Assembly (NCBI RefSeq): GCF_023242315.1
Contig: NZ_JALLIY010000001.1
Span: forward strand, 1-64,000
From: Pseudomonas sp. MWU13-2105
GTDB taxonomy: Bacteria > Pseudomonadota > Gammaproteobacteria > Pseudomonadales > Pseudomonadaceae
Direction: 5' to 3'
Length of the DNA stretch: 64,000 nt
The first letter of the stretch is position 1. Each line of letters starts with the position of its first letter. A program made the translations under genes and the position numbers. The notes below the pieces were generated by a model. The model saw only the letters and a program-made list of their open reading frames with translations. It ran no database searches and was not told the DNA's origin. Shown here one piece after another: positions 24,989 to 33,367 of the stretch.

Positions 24989-26266
24989 TCAGTGCGTCAC
25001 CACACCCCGCTTGACGCCATACATCGCTTCATCCGCATGTTTGAACAGTTGCTGCGCTTCTTCGCCATTTTCCGGATACAGCGCAATCCCGATACTCGCC
25101 ACGATGCTCAGGTCGAAAACCGCCCCTGGCACGGGCTCGCCAAGCAGGTGGCGAACCTTGTCGGCCACTCGGCTCGCATGCTCCGGCTGCTGCAAATGTT
25201 CCAGCAGGATGACAAATTCGTCGCCGCCAATACGCGCCACGGTGTCGGTATCCCGGACACATTGTTGCAGGCGTCGAGCCACTTCCTGCAACAGCAAGTC
25301 GCCCACCGCATGCCCGAAGCTGTCATTGACCTGTTTGAATTTGTCCAGATCGACATAAAGCAACGCCAGTAGCCCGCCCTCGCGCCGAGCCCGGACCAAC
25401 GCAGCCTTCAGACGCTCCTGAAGGAACGCCCGGTTGGGCAGGTGAGTCAGTTGATCGTAGCGCGCCATGTACTCCAGACGCGCCTGCAGTTGCTTGCGCT
25501 CGATAGCCGCCGCAACCTGGGCCGAGACGAATTGCAGCAGTTCCTGGTCGTGTTCGGTGTAGCGCTCGCCGCCGCTGCTTTTCACCAGCAGCGCACCAAT
25601 GGTGCCGTTCTGTGAATTCAACGGCACACCCAGGCAGGAAGGCGCGCCTTCGATGTTCAACAGCAGTGGCTGGCCGCTGCGCACGACCTCGGCACAATTA
25701 TGGTCGAGCGCATTCGGCGGGCGTCGATCATCAATGTGATAGGGGAAACTCAGCTGGTCGCGCTGCTGATCGTAAAGCGCCACGCAGAAGTTCTCCGCCG
25801 GCAACCATTCGCCGATGATCCGGTGCACCCGCTGGAACAGCGCCAACAGATCCTCGGTGGCATGGGCTGCTTCGGAAATTGCGTAGAGCGCAGCTTGTCG
25901 GGACTCCGCCAGCTTGCGTTCGGTGACATCCCGGGCCACGGCGATGCGCAACTGGTCGACCTCGGACCAGCGGGCCGACCACATGATATGCACCACCTGG
26001 CCGTCCTTGCGCACATAGCGGTTCTCAAAATACGGCTTGGGCTGCCCGCCCATGATTTCGCTGGCGGCCATCAACGTGCGCTCCCGGTCTGCCGGAAGCA
26101 CCAGGTTGATCATCGGCATGCCGATCAACTCATCCTGGGTGTAACCGAAGATCCGCTCACAGGCGGCGCTGACAAAAACGAACCGCCCTTCGATATCGAC
26201 CGCGCACACGGCGTCCATCAACAGGTCGATAAAGCTGGCCAACGGTGTGACAGTCTTGGATTCCAT
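24989..26266 (-). CDS. PAS-GAF-GGDEF diguanylate cyclase (cytosolic)
   Basis: About 425 residues. PAS domain at ~10-125 (AVDIEGRFVFVSAACERIFGY ends near 45), a GAF domain at ~130-275 (ALYAISEAAHATEDLLALFQ; CLGVPLNSQNGTIGALLV) and GGDEF at ~290-420. The active motif RIGGDEF is intact, and RDTD six residues upstream gives a canonical I-site, so product inhibition is expected. No membrane segments. ATG 26266 is used; a TTG six codons upstream (26284) is an alternative with no better ribosome site. Confidence 0.9.
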   Translation of the reverse strand: MESKTVTPLASFIDLLMDAVCAVDIEGRFVFVSAACERIFGYTQDELIGMPMINLVLPADRERTLMAASEIMGGQPKPYFENRYVRKDGQVVHIMWSARWSEVDQLRIAVARDVTERKLAESRQAALYAISEAAHATEDLLALFQRVHRIIGEWLPAENFCVALYDQQRDQLSFPYHIDDRRPPNALDHNCAEVVRSGQPLLLNIEGAPSCLGVPLNSQNGTIGALLVKSSGGERYTEHDQELLQFVSAQVAAAIERKQLQARLEYMARYDQLTHLPNRAFLQERLKAALVRARREGGLLALLYVDLDKFKQVNDSFGHAVGDLLLQEVARRLQQCVRDTDTVARIGGDEFVILLEHLQQPEHASRVADKVRHLLGEPVPGAVFDLSIVASIGIALYPENGEEAQQLFKHADEAMYGVKRGVVTH

Positions 26267-26348
26267 CAGAAAGAGATCGCCCAAAAAAAGTAAGCGTCAA
26301 CGTCTATCCATGGAAATACCGGCTTCCTGCCCTCCCCTTGCAGCAGAT

Positions 26349-26987
26349 TCAAGCCTTGTGCGGCATCAACCCCGGCAGTGCATGGACCAGCGCATTGATG
26401 GCGAAGCCGATAAACATCACGCCACATAAGCGGGTGATTATCAACTCATGCCGCTGGTAAAACGCCCTGACCCGCCGAGCGCCGACCACACCGATGAGAA
26501 TAGCGTATGCCACGACACCGCCAAGGAAACTGAGAAAAATCAGCCACGGCAGCATTGACCACTGCAACAGCTCGGCACGACTGGAGAGCAAGGCGGTGAA
26601 GGTCGCGACCGCCACCGGGTAGGCCTTGGGGTTGGTCAGGCCGAACAGGATGCCGTGCACGAAGGGTTGCCGGGCCGCGCCCTGGGGCGCCTCGGCGCTG
26701 GAGCGGCGGGTACGGATCGCCCGCAGCCCCAGCCAGAACAGGTAAAGACCGCTGAGCACACCGAGGATATCGAACGCACTGCTGCCGATTTCCCGAGCGC
26801 CGACGATGGCCACCAGCGCCGTGCTACACCAGATCACGTCTCCCAACAGGTGCCCGCAGAGAAACCCCGCACCGGCCACCCGTCCGCGTGCCGCACCGAT
26901 GCCGAAGACCGCCAGCACGCCAGGCCCCGGGGTAATGCCATAGATAAAGCCGGAAGCGAGCACAGCTATGAGCAACGAAGAAGTCAT
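26349..26987 (-). CDS. LysE/RhtB-family translocator
   Basis: 212 residues with about six membrane helices. The N-terminus GFIYGITPGPGVLAVFGIGAARG carries the family signature TPGPG, and LFGLTNPKAYPVAVATF is the second conserved block (NPKA). Family members export amino acids or related small molecules by proton exchange. ATG 26987 is chosen because helix 1 starts right after it; a longer frame adds an Arg-rich leader. Substrate unknown. Confidence 0.9.
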   Translation of the reverse strand: MTSSLLIAVLASGFIYGITPGPGVLAVFGIGAARGRVAGAGFLCGHLLGDVIWCSTALVAIVGAREIGSSAFDILGVLSGLYLFWLGLRAIRTRRSSAEAPQGAARQPFVHGILFGLTNPKAYPVAVATFTALLSSRAELLQWSMLPWLIFLSFLGGVVAYAILIGVVGARRVRAFYQRHELIITRLCGVMFIGFAINALVHALPGLMPHKA

Positions 26988-27027
26988 CGGCAGTTCCTGG
27001 GCGCGGGGCGTGCGGGATCGGAGTCTA

Positions 27028-28185
27028 TCAATCCCGCCGATCCAGCGCATTGACTACCAGGCGGTCGACCCAACCCCACAGCCGCTGCTTGACCCGCCGC
27101 CACAGCGGCCGGGCCTTCCAGTCCTGCAAGCTGACCGGCTGGCTGAGGGCGAAATCGTTGAGGAAGCTGGCCTCCACCGCCCGGGTCAGCGGCGGGTCGA
27201 GGGCTTCGAGATTGGCCTCAAGATTGAAGCGCAGGTTCCAGTGGTCGAAATTGCACGAGCCAATGCTGACCCAGTCATCGATCAACACCATTTTCAAATG
27301 CAGGAAACAAGGCTGGTACTCGAAAATCCGCACTCCGGCCCTGAGCAAACGCGGGTAATAACGATGACCGGCATAACGCACCGACGGATGGTCGGTACGC
27401 GGCCCGGTCAACAACAGTCGCACATCGATGCCGCGGTTGGCGGCCCGGCGCAGGGAGCGGCGGACTTTCCAGGTCGGCAGGAAATACGGGGTTGCCAGCC
27501 AGATCCGTTGCTTGCCGCTGTTCAGCGCCCGCACCAGGGAACGCAGGATGTCGCGATGCTGCCGGGCATCGGCATAAGCCACCCGGCCCAGGCCCTGTCC
27601 GGCCGGCGGAACCCGCGGCAGGCGTGGCAGGCCGAAAGGCGCCAGGGGCTTCCAGGCGGCACGCTGCTCGTTGGCCAGCCATTGACGGTCGAACAGCAGT
27701 TGCCAGTCAAGCACCAGCGGGCCGCTGATCCGCACCATGACCTCATGCCATTCGAAGCCGTCCTCACCCGGGGTCCAGAACTCATCGGTGACGCCGGTAC
27801 CACCGACCACGGCCATGGACTGATCCACCAACAGCAGCTTGCGGTGATCACGGTAGAGATTGCGCACCCAATGCTGCCAACTCAGGCGATTGTAGAAGCG
27901 CAACTCGACCCCGGCCTCGACCAAGCGTCGACGCAGGCCCAGGGTAAACGCGAGGCTGCCGTAATCATCGAACAAGCAGCGCACCCGCACACCACGTTCA
28001 GCCGCCTCGGCCAGCGCCCGGACCATGGCTTCGGCGCAAGCGCCGGCCTCCACCAGGTAAAGCTCCAGCTCTACCTGGCATTCGGCCCGGGCAATCGCCT
28101 CAAGCATCAAGGGGAAGAAATTCGGGCCGTCGATCAACAGTTCGAAAGCGTTGTCGGCCCGCCAGGGGAAGATCGCGCCGGCCAT
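27028..28185 (-). CDS. Phospholipase D-family protein, cardiolipin synthase-like (ClsB type)
   Basis: 385 residues with two HKD motifs: YRDHRKLLLVDQSMAVVGG (H-x-K-x4-D) and FLHLKMVLIDDWVSIGSCN. Both are complete, so the phosphatidyltransferase fold is intact. It lacks the N-terminal membrane helices of ClsA and matches the shorter ClsB class, which makes cardiolipin from phosphatidylglycerol or phosphatidylethanolamine. It ends one base after the start region of the LysE gene leader and begins one base from the YceI gene stop, so the cluster is tightly packed. Confidence 0.88.
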   Translation of the reverse strand: MAGAIFPWRADNAFELLIDGPNFFPLMLEAIARAECQVELELYLVEAGACAEAMVRALAEAAERGVRVRCLFDDYGSLAFTLGLRRRLVEAGVELRFYNRLSWQHWVRNLYRDHRKLLLVDQSMAVVGGTGVTDEFWTPGEDGFEWHEVMVRISGPLVLDWQLLFDRQWLANEQRAAWKPLAPFGLPRLPRVPPAGQGLGRVAYADARQHRDILRSLVRALNSGKQRIWLATPYFLPTWKVRRSLRRAANRGIDVRLLLTGPRTDHPSVRYAGHRYYPRLLRAGVRIFEYQPCFLHLKMVLIDDWVSIGSCNFDHWNLRFNLEANLEALDPPLTRAVEASFLNDFALSQPVSLQDWKARPLWRRVKQRLWGWVDRLVVNALDRRD

Positions 28186-28186
28186 G

Positions 28187-28765
28187 TCAGCGCGCCGCGA
28201 AAATCAGCACCGCGCCCACCGGTACCGACAAGCTGATGGCCGCCAGACCGGCGGCCTTGCGCAACACCGACACCCCCGGTACCAGGTCGAAGTCCTCGGC
28301 ATGCAGTACCAACGGCTCCAGGGTCACCACCTGGAACCGCCGGTCATCCAGGCGGGTCGCCAGCAGTTCGGCGTTGTAGCTGTGCTCCTTGCCGCGCAGC
28401 TTCACCAGCAGCGGCAGGCGCAACTCCAGTTGCGCGCCGGGGGCCAGGTCGTTGATGGGCTGGATATTGATCTGTGCGACGATTTGCGCCTCGGGCCAGG
28501 TCTTGATCCCGAACAGGTCGCGACGCAAACGCTCGTCACGCAGGGGTATGCCGGTGCTGACCGACTCCAGCTCCACTTCCAGGGTCGCCACGCCCTGGCG
28601 ATCAACCTTGCCGTGCAGGGTCAGGAAACGGTGGACTTCAGAGATATCGGCGCTGTGGGTGGTGACAAACGACAGCCGCGAGGACTCGTTGTCCAGGTAC
28701 CAGTTGGCTTGGGCCGGTAGGGCGAGCACCCCGAGCAGGGCCAGAAACAGGCGGGATCGGTGCAT
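28187..28765 (-). CDS. YceI-family periplasmic protein
   Basis: 192 residues. Signal peptide (MHRSRLFLALLGVLALPAQA), then YceI/lipocalin-like strands NWYLDNESSRLSFVTTHSAD, ATLEVELESVSTGIPLRDER, and LVKLRGKEHSYNAELLATR. YceI proteins bind isoprenoid-like lipids in a beta-barrel pocket. It lies one base upstream of the cardiolipin synthase-like gene on the same strand, an arrangement that suggests a shared envelope-lipid theme. Confidence 0.88.
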   Translation of the reverse strand: MHRSRLFLALLGVLALPAQANWYLDNESSRLSFVTTHSADISEVHRFLTLHGKVDRQGVATLEVELESVSTGIPLRDERLRRDLFGIKTWPEAQIVAQINIQPINDLAPGAQLELRLPLLVKLRGKEHSYNAELLATRLDDRRFQVVTLEPLVLHAEDFDLVPGVSVLRKAAGLAAISLSVPVGAVLIFAAR

Positions 28766-28829
28766 GCAAGCTCCTGATTGAACGTAGGCACCACCTTACC
28801 CGCCCGGGATAGAGGTGGCAAACCAGCGA

Positions 28830-29159
28830 TCAGGGCTCCAACCGGCAGCCCTCGCGCGGGCCGACCCAGACAGCGCTGCTGCTCCGTCCCAGCCCCCGGG
28901 CGGTGACCCGGTGCTGTTGGGGATCATCGTGGAAGTCACTGACTGGCACTGATTGTTTGACGTAGCCCAGGCAATAGTCCGCCGAATTGTTCATCACATA
29001 ACGGCAGGAACAGTACTCCTTGGCGGTATAGGCGCTGATGATTCGCGGAAAAGCCTGCAAGGCCAGCCGCTCATGCCAGGTCCAGGCGCCCAGGGCGAGC
29101 AACAGCACCAGCAGCAGGCTGACCCACGGACGCCGGCGTACAAATCCCCGGAGACTCAC
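28830..29159 (-). CDS. Small membrane-anchored hypothetical protein
   Basis: 109 residues. An Arg-rich N-terminus (MSLRGFVRRRPW) then one helix (VSLLLVLLLALGAWTW) gives an inner-membrane anchor with the rest in the periplasm. Cys residues in EYCSCRYVM, DYCLG and EGCRLEP may form disulfides. I do not recognise a family. Its start overlaps the serine hydrolase stop by 4 bases (ATGA), so they are translationally coupled. Confidence 0.7.
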   Translation of the reverse strand: MSLRGFVRRRPWVSLLLVLLLALGAWTWHERLALQAFPRIISAYTAKEYCSCRYVMNNSADYCLGYVKQSVPVSDFHDDPQQHRVTARGLGRSSSAVWVGPREGCRLEP

Positions 29160-30256
29160 GGCGTCACCGTCGGCGCGAACGCCGCCAGTGCGCGCTTGAG
29201 CAGTTCGTTGTGGCGATAGCTGCCGTCGCGGTCATCGCCGTAGCGCACGATGATCAGGTCCGCGCTGGGGATCACGTACAACACCTGGCCCCAGTGGCCG
29301 AGGGCGGCGAAGGTGTCCGGAGGAGCATCCGGCCAGGGCTTGGCGGCGCCCTTGAGCGAACGATTGAGCCACCACTGGCCGCCGCCCACGGCTTCGTCCT
29401 GGCCCGGTTTATAGCCGGCGAAGGGGCGCCGGTTGAAATTCACCCAGGCCCTGGGCAGTAACTGCCGCTCTCCCCAACGTCCCTCGCGCTCCATCAGCAG
29501 GCCGATGCGCGCCAGGTCCCGGGCCGTCATATAGACGTAGGACGATGCGACGAAAGTACCGCTGGCATCGCGTTCCCAGACCGCGCTGCGAATGCCCAGC
29601 GGGTCGAACAGGGCGGTCCAGGGATAGTTCGGATAACGCTTGGCGCCGACAATCCGGCGCAAGGCGGCGGACAGCACGTTGCTGTCACCGCTGGAATAAC
29701 GGAAGACCCGCCCTGGCCGGCTGTACTCGCCATGTGCCGCGGTATAACCGGCCATATCGGCGTGTCCCAGGGTGTAAAGCATCGCCACCACCGAAGACTT
29801 CAGCGGCGCGTATTCGTAGTCCTCCTGCCAATCGATACCGGAGGACCAATTCATCAGATGTTCCAGGCTCACATGGGGATGGGCGCGCATCGGGCGGTAG
29901 AAGCGTGCCGCCGAGTCATGCAACTGGAACAAGCCTTGGCCATAGGCCACGCCGAGCACGCAGGCCATCACGCTTTTGCTGACGGACCAGGTGAGGTGCG
30001 GGGTATTGACGTCGGTGGGACCGGCATAACGCTCGTAGACGATCTGGCCGTGGCGGATCACCAGCAGCGCATCACTGCGAACACCTTTTCGCGTGTCATC
30101 GTCGCGAGCTGGGAATGCGTAGGACTCCAGGGCTGCAACCTCCGGCCCGGACACCTGTGGCCCCTGGGACCAATCTTCAGCCGGCCAGACCTCGGCCCGC
30201 GCGGTCATGCTCAACGCCAACAACAAGGCAGGAAAAAAGGTCGAACCCTTGGACAT
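29156..30256 (-). CDS. Serine hydrolase, class C beta-lactamase / penicillin-binding fold
   Basis: 366 residues. Signal peptide (FFPALLLALSMTARA). Catalytic SxxK at 91-94 (SVSK), a Y-x-S/N-type motif RYSSGDSN, and a KTG-equivalent HWG in GHWGQVLYV. The fold is that of class C beta-lactamases, esterases and 6-aminohexanoate dimer hydrolases; antibiotic hydrolysis is not implied. It is coupled to the small anchored protein gene. A REP doublet lies in its upstream region. Confidence 0.88.
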   Translation of the reverse strand: MSKGSTFFPALLLALSMTARAEVWPAEDWSQGPQVSGPEVAALESYAFPARDDDTRKGVRSDALLVIRHGQIVYERYAGPTDVNTPHLTWSVSKSVMACVLGVAYGQGLFQLHDSAARFYRPMRAHPHVSLEHLMNWSSGIDWQEDYEYAPLKSSVVAMLYTLGHADMAGYTAAHGEYSRPGRVFRYSSGDSNVLSAALRRIVGAKRYPNYPWTALFDPLGIRSAVWERDASGTFVASSYVYMTARDLARIGLLMEREGRWGERQLLPRAWVNFNRRPFAGYKPGQDEAVGGGQWWLNRSLKGAAKPWPDAPPDTFAALGHWGQVLYVIPSADLIIVRYGDDRDGSYRHNELLKRALAAFAPTVTP

Positions 30257-30346
30257 GGAGCCCGCTCGAGGAAATAGCCTCGCACCAGCCTAAGCGCATT
30301 TGATGACAATCCGGGTGCACGGATTCTCCGAGGCTGGACACAGATC

Positions 30347-30449
30347 CTGTAGGAGCGGGGCTTGTCTGATCACCGCACCGCCGCGAAGGCGTCCTTGAGA
30401 ACGCCAAAAGCTTCGTCGGAACGCCGCCCGGAGCAAGCCCTGCTCCTAG
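30347..30449. repeat. Divergent REP doublet in a 361-base intergenic region
   Basis: Outer arms ctgtaggagcggggcttg and the inverse caagccctgctcctag, with an inner repeat ggcgtccttgagaacgcc. The gap 30257-30617 also holds a hairpin gactttg/caaagtc at about 30560-30578 in front of olsB. I see no other gene in the gap. Confidence 0.75.
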
Positions 30450-30617
30450 AGGTTTTGTGGCGTATTCAAGATATCAACACCTTGAGTGTCCGCTCCCGAG
30501 CCCCCTGTCATATAAGCATCACCAAAGCTTCATGGCGATGACACCGGGGCTAAATAGCCTGACTTTGCACAACAAAGTCGACTGGCCGCACCCCTGGCCG
30601 GCAACCGGAGACTCGTA

Positions 30618-31373
30618 ATGACCCAGATCGCCCGCATCAGCGACACCGGCAGTGAACGCCGCCTGCAAGCCGAACGCCTGCTGGGCGCCGCGGCATTGCA
30701 AGAAGCCCAGGCCTTGCGCTTCAACGTCTTCAGCGGCGAATTCAATGCCAAGCTCAAGGGCGCTGAACTGGGCCTGGACATGGATGATTATGATGTGCAC
30801 TGCGCCCATATCGGCGTGCGCGACCTGAACAGCGGCCGCCTGGTGGCCACCACCCGCCTGCTCGACCACAAGGCCGCCAACACCCTGGGCCGCTACTACA
30901 GCGAAGAAGAATTCAGCCTGCACGGCCTGGGTCATCTGCAAGGGCCGATCCTGGAAATCGGCCGTACCTGCGTCGATCCGGCCTACCGCAACGGCGGCAC
31001 CATCGCCGTGCTCTGGGGCGAACTGGCCGAAGTCCTCAATGAAGGCGGCTACAGCTACCTGATGGGCTGCGCCAGCATCTCCATGCAGGACGGTGGGATC
31101 CAGGCCCAGGCGATCATGCAACGCCTGCGCGAACGTTACCTGTGCACCGAGCACTTGCGCGCCGAACCGAAAAAACCGCTGCCGTCACTGGATATTCCCG
31201 GCAACGTCATCGCCGAAATGCCCCCGCTGCTCAAGGCCTATATGCGCCTGGGCGCGAAGATCTGCGGCGAGCCGTGCTGGGATGAGGATTTCCAGGTGGC
31301 CGACGTGTTTATCCTGCTCAAGCGCGACGAGTTGTGCCCGCGCTACGCTCGGCACTTCAAGGCGGCAGTCTGA
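30618..31373 (+). CDS. olsB: OlsB: L-ornithine N-alpha-acyltransferase
   Basis: 251 residues of the OlsB/acyl-homoserine-lactone-synthase-like GNAT fold: [55 protein letters not shown], and [13 protein letters not shown]. OlsB adds a 3-hydroxyacyl chain from ACP to ornithine, the first step to ornithine lipids. ATG 30618 follows cggaga. The stop shares one base with the olsA start (TGATG), so the two form a coupled operon. Confidence 0.9.
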   Translation: MTQIARISDTGSERRLQAERLLGAAALQEAQALRFNVFSGEFNAKLKGAELGLDMDDYDVHCAHIGVRDLNSGRLVATTRLLDHKAANTLGRYYSEEEFSLHGLGHLQGPILEIGRTCVDPAYRNGGTIAVLWGELAEVLNEGGYSYLMGCASISMQDGGIQAQAIMQRLRERYLCTEHLRAEPKKPLPSLDIPGNVIAEMPPLLKAYMRLGAKICGEPCWDEDFQVADVFILLKRDELCPRYARHFKAAV

Positions 31374-32164
31374 TGAGCCGCCTACGGGTTTACGCCCGGA
31401 TAGCCCGGGTGCTGCTGGTGGTGGCGCTCGGCCTGAGCATGGCCAGCATCTTCGGCGTGTTCGAACGCCTGAAGATCGCCAACTCCATGGTCCGGCGGCA
31501 ACGCTGGTCGCGCTTTTTCATGGCGCGCCTGAGCAATGCCCTGCCCTTTCGCGTCACCGTGCGCGGCGAGCTGCCGAGCCAGCCGATGCTGTGGGTCAGC
31601 AACCACGTGTCCTGGACCGATATCGCCTTGCTCGGCGGCTTGACTCCGCTGTCCTTCCTGTCCAAGGCCGAAGTACGCACCTGGCCGGTAGCCGGTTGGC
31701 TGGCCGCGAAAGCCGGCAGCCTGTTCATTCGCCGCGGTTCGGGGGACAGCCAACTGATCCGCAAGCAGATGACCCGTCATCTGGAGCAAGAGCACCCACT
31801 GCTGATGTTTCCGGAAGGCACCACCACTGACGGTCGTTCGCTGCGCACCTTCCATGGTCGCCTGCTGTCGGCGGCGATCGATGCGGACGTGGCGCTGCAA
31901 CCGGTGGCCATTCGTTATCTGCGCGACGGCAAGCCCGACCTGCTGGCCCCGTTCATTGGCGACGACGATTTGCTCTCGCACCTGATGCGCCTGTTTTCCA
32001 ACGACCAGGGCGACGTGGAAATCCAGATACTCGAACCGATCGCCTGCAACGGCCAGGAACGTGCGGCACTGGCCTTCCAGGCGCAGCAGGCGGTGCAGAT
32101 GGCGTTGTTCGGCGAGGTGGTGGAAGTGAAGCGTTCGGTACCGCGCCAGGCCGAGGCGGCCTGA
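31373..32164 (+). CDS. olsA: OlsA: lyso-ornithine lipid O-acyltransferase
   Basis: 263 residues of the PlsC family. N-terminal membrane segment (VLLVVALGLSMASIFGVF), catalytic HX4D motif H78-V-S-W-T-D83 in WVSNHVSWTD, and substrate motif FPEGTT near residue 150. It acylates lyso-ornithine lipid to complete ornithine lipid, a phosphate-free membrane lipid often made on phosphate limitation. ATG 31373 overlaps the olsB stop by one base. Confidence 0.9.
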   Translation: MSRLRVYARIARVLLVVALGLSMASIFGVFERLKIANSMVRRQRWSRFFMARLSNALPFRVTVRGELPSQPMLWVSNHVSWTDIALLGGLTPLSFLSKAEVRTWPVAGWLAAKAGSLFIRRGSGDSQLIRKQMTRHLEQEHPLLMFPEGTTTDGRSLRTFHGRLLSAAIDADVALQPVAIRYLRDGKPDLLAPFIGDDDLLSHLMRLFSNDQGDVEIQILEPIACNGQERAALAFQAQQAVQMALFGEVVEVKRSVPRQAEAA

Positions 32165-32213
32165 TCAACGCGTTCGCCCGCACTCGACTGGAATACTCGA
32201 ACACCGCGTAACC

Positions 32214-32305
32214 TGTAGGAGCCAGCTTGCTGGCGATAGCTATCTGATAGTCGACATCGTAGTCGCTTGAAAAATCGCCATCGCCGGCAAGCCGGCTCCC
32301 TACAG
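32214..32305. repeat. REPIN overlapping the end of acpH
   Basis: tgtaggagccagcttgctgg at the left and gccggcaagccggctcccta at the right, with a ~50-base A/T-rich centre. The right arm extends into the acpH stop codon. Confidence 0.85.
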
Positions 32306-32893
32306 GGGATCGCGTGCATTCAGGATATGAGCGTGGGAAAACGCCTGCAGCTCGGGGTAGAACAGCCGAAAGTCCTCGCTCAGCGGCTCATACAGCCCTT
32401 CCAGCTCGCGCATCGCGTGCACCAACTCCTCGGGACGCGACAAGCGCCGCGAAATCCCCCGCAACACCGGCCCCAGCACCTCGAAATCGCGGTAGGAACC
32501 CAGCCAGTCATTGGCCGCCATATAGGGCGCGATCTCGGCCAGGCGCCCCGGCAGGTTGCGCTCGCTCTCCAGCACGCGATAGACCTGGGCGGTAAAGCTG
32601 TCCAACTCGCCCTCGGCATAGAGCGCCCAATCCCGTGCCAGGCAGTGGTCGAAAAACACATCCAGGACAATCCCGGCATAACGTCGCCGCGTCTGGGAAA
32701 ACCGCGACAAGGCCTGCCCCACCAAGGGATGCCGATCGGTAAACACATCGATGTGACGATGCAGCTGAATCGCCGCCTCGATCGATGGCGTGAATTGCCC
32801 TTGCACGCGACCTTTGACGAAGTCGCCATAAAGGCTGCCGAGCAGTTGTTCCGGGCGCTGACCGCCCAGATGCAGGTGTGCGAGATAATTCAT
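32300..32893 (-). CDS. acpH: ACP phosphodiesterase (AcpH)
   Basis: 197 residues. N-terminus MNYLAHLHLGGQRPEQLLGS and GDFVKGRVQGQF are typical of AcpH, with IQLHRHIDVFTDRHPLV and IVLDVFFDHCLARDW giving the His/Asp residues of an HD-like metal site. AcpH removes the 4'-phosphopantetheine arm from acyl carrier protein. The start ATG 32893 is chosen because everything upstream in that frame is intergenic. The TAG stop lies inside the REPIN arm, so the last residues (ARDPL) are partly repeat-encoded. Confidence 0.88.
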   Translation of the reverse strand: MNYLAHLHLGGQRPEQLLGSLYGDFVKGRVQGQFTPSIEAAIQLHRHIDVFTDRHPLVGQALSRFSQTRRRYAGIVLDVFFDHCLARDWALYAEGELDSFTAQVYRVLESERNLPGRLAEIAPYMAANDWLGSYRDFEVLGPVLRGISRRLSRPEELVHAMRELEGLYEPLSEDFRLFYPELQAFSHAHILNARDPL

Positions 32894-32920
32894 GAGCGAC
32901 AGCTTAGCACCCCGCCAGCC

Positions 32921-33020
32921 TATATCGTTATAACCCGATATAGCGAACAACGCTGAGATCAGATCAAAATCATATTGGTGTATCGCGAAATACCGATATA
33001 TATTTCGCTCCATCGCGATA
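32921..33020. promoter_or_regulatory. Probable ArsR-type operator region with nested inverted repeats
   Basis: tatatcg, 8 bases, cgatata at 32921-32942. A second nested set lies at 32981-33020: tatcgcg...cgcgata outside and cgaaata...tatttcg inside. The A/T-rich stretch lies between the divergent acpH and arsR-type genes. Spaced inverted repeats of this kind are usual ArsR-family operators. Confidence 0.6.
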
Positions 33021-33049
33021 TAACGTTTTACCCACCCTGAGCAACGACC

Positions 33050-33352
33050 ATGCCCCTTGACCTCGACGAAATAATAAAAGCGCTGGCACACCCAGTACGC
33101 CGAGACATTCTCAGCTGGCTGAAAGACCCGAAAAACCAGTTCCCCGAGCAGTACCACAACCATGAGTACGGCATCTGCGCCGGACAGATCGACCAGCGCT
33201 GCGGTCTGTCGCAATCCACTGTGTCCGCGCACCTGGCGACCCTGCAGCGCGCCGGGTTGATCACCAGCCAGAAATCCGGCCAATGGCACTTCTTCAAACG
33301 CAACGAGGAAACCATCCAGGAGTTCCTCCGCATCATGAGCCAAGAGCTCTAA
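33050..33352 (+). CDS. ArsR-family transcriptional regulator
   Basis: 100 residues, one winged helix-turn-helix (IIKALAHPVRRDILSWL; CGLSQSTVSAHLATLQRAGL; GQWHFFKRNEETI). The usual metal-site ELCVCDL is replaced by EYGICAGQI, leaving C43 and C51. It may therefore respond to thiol-reactive or electrophilic compounds and not to arsenite; this is inference. It is the first gene of an operon with an MFS pump and an old yellow enzyme. Confidence 0.9.
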   Translation: MPLDLDEIIKALAHPVRRDILSWLKDPKNQFPEQYHNHEYGICAGQIDQRCGLSQSTVSAHLATLQRAGLITSQKSGQWHFFKRNEETIQEFLRIMSQEL

Positions 33353-33367
33353 TAAGGACGGTACAAG

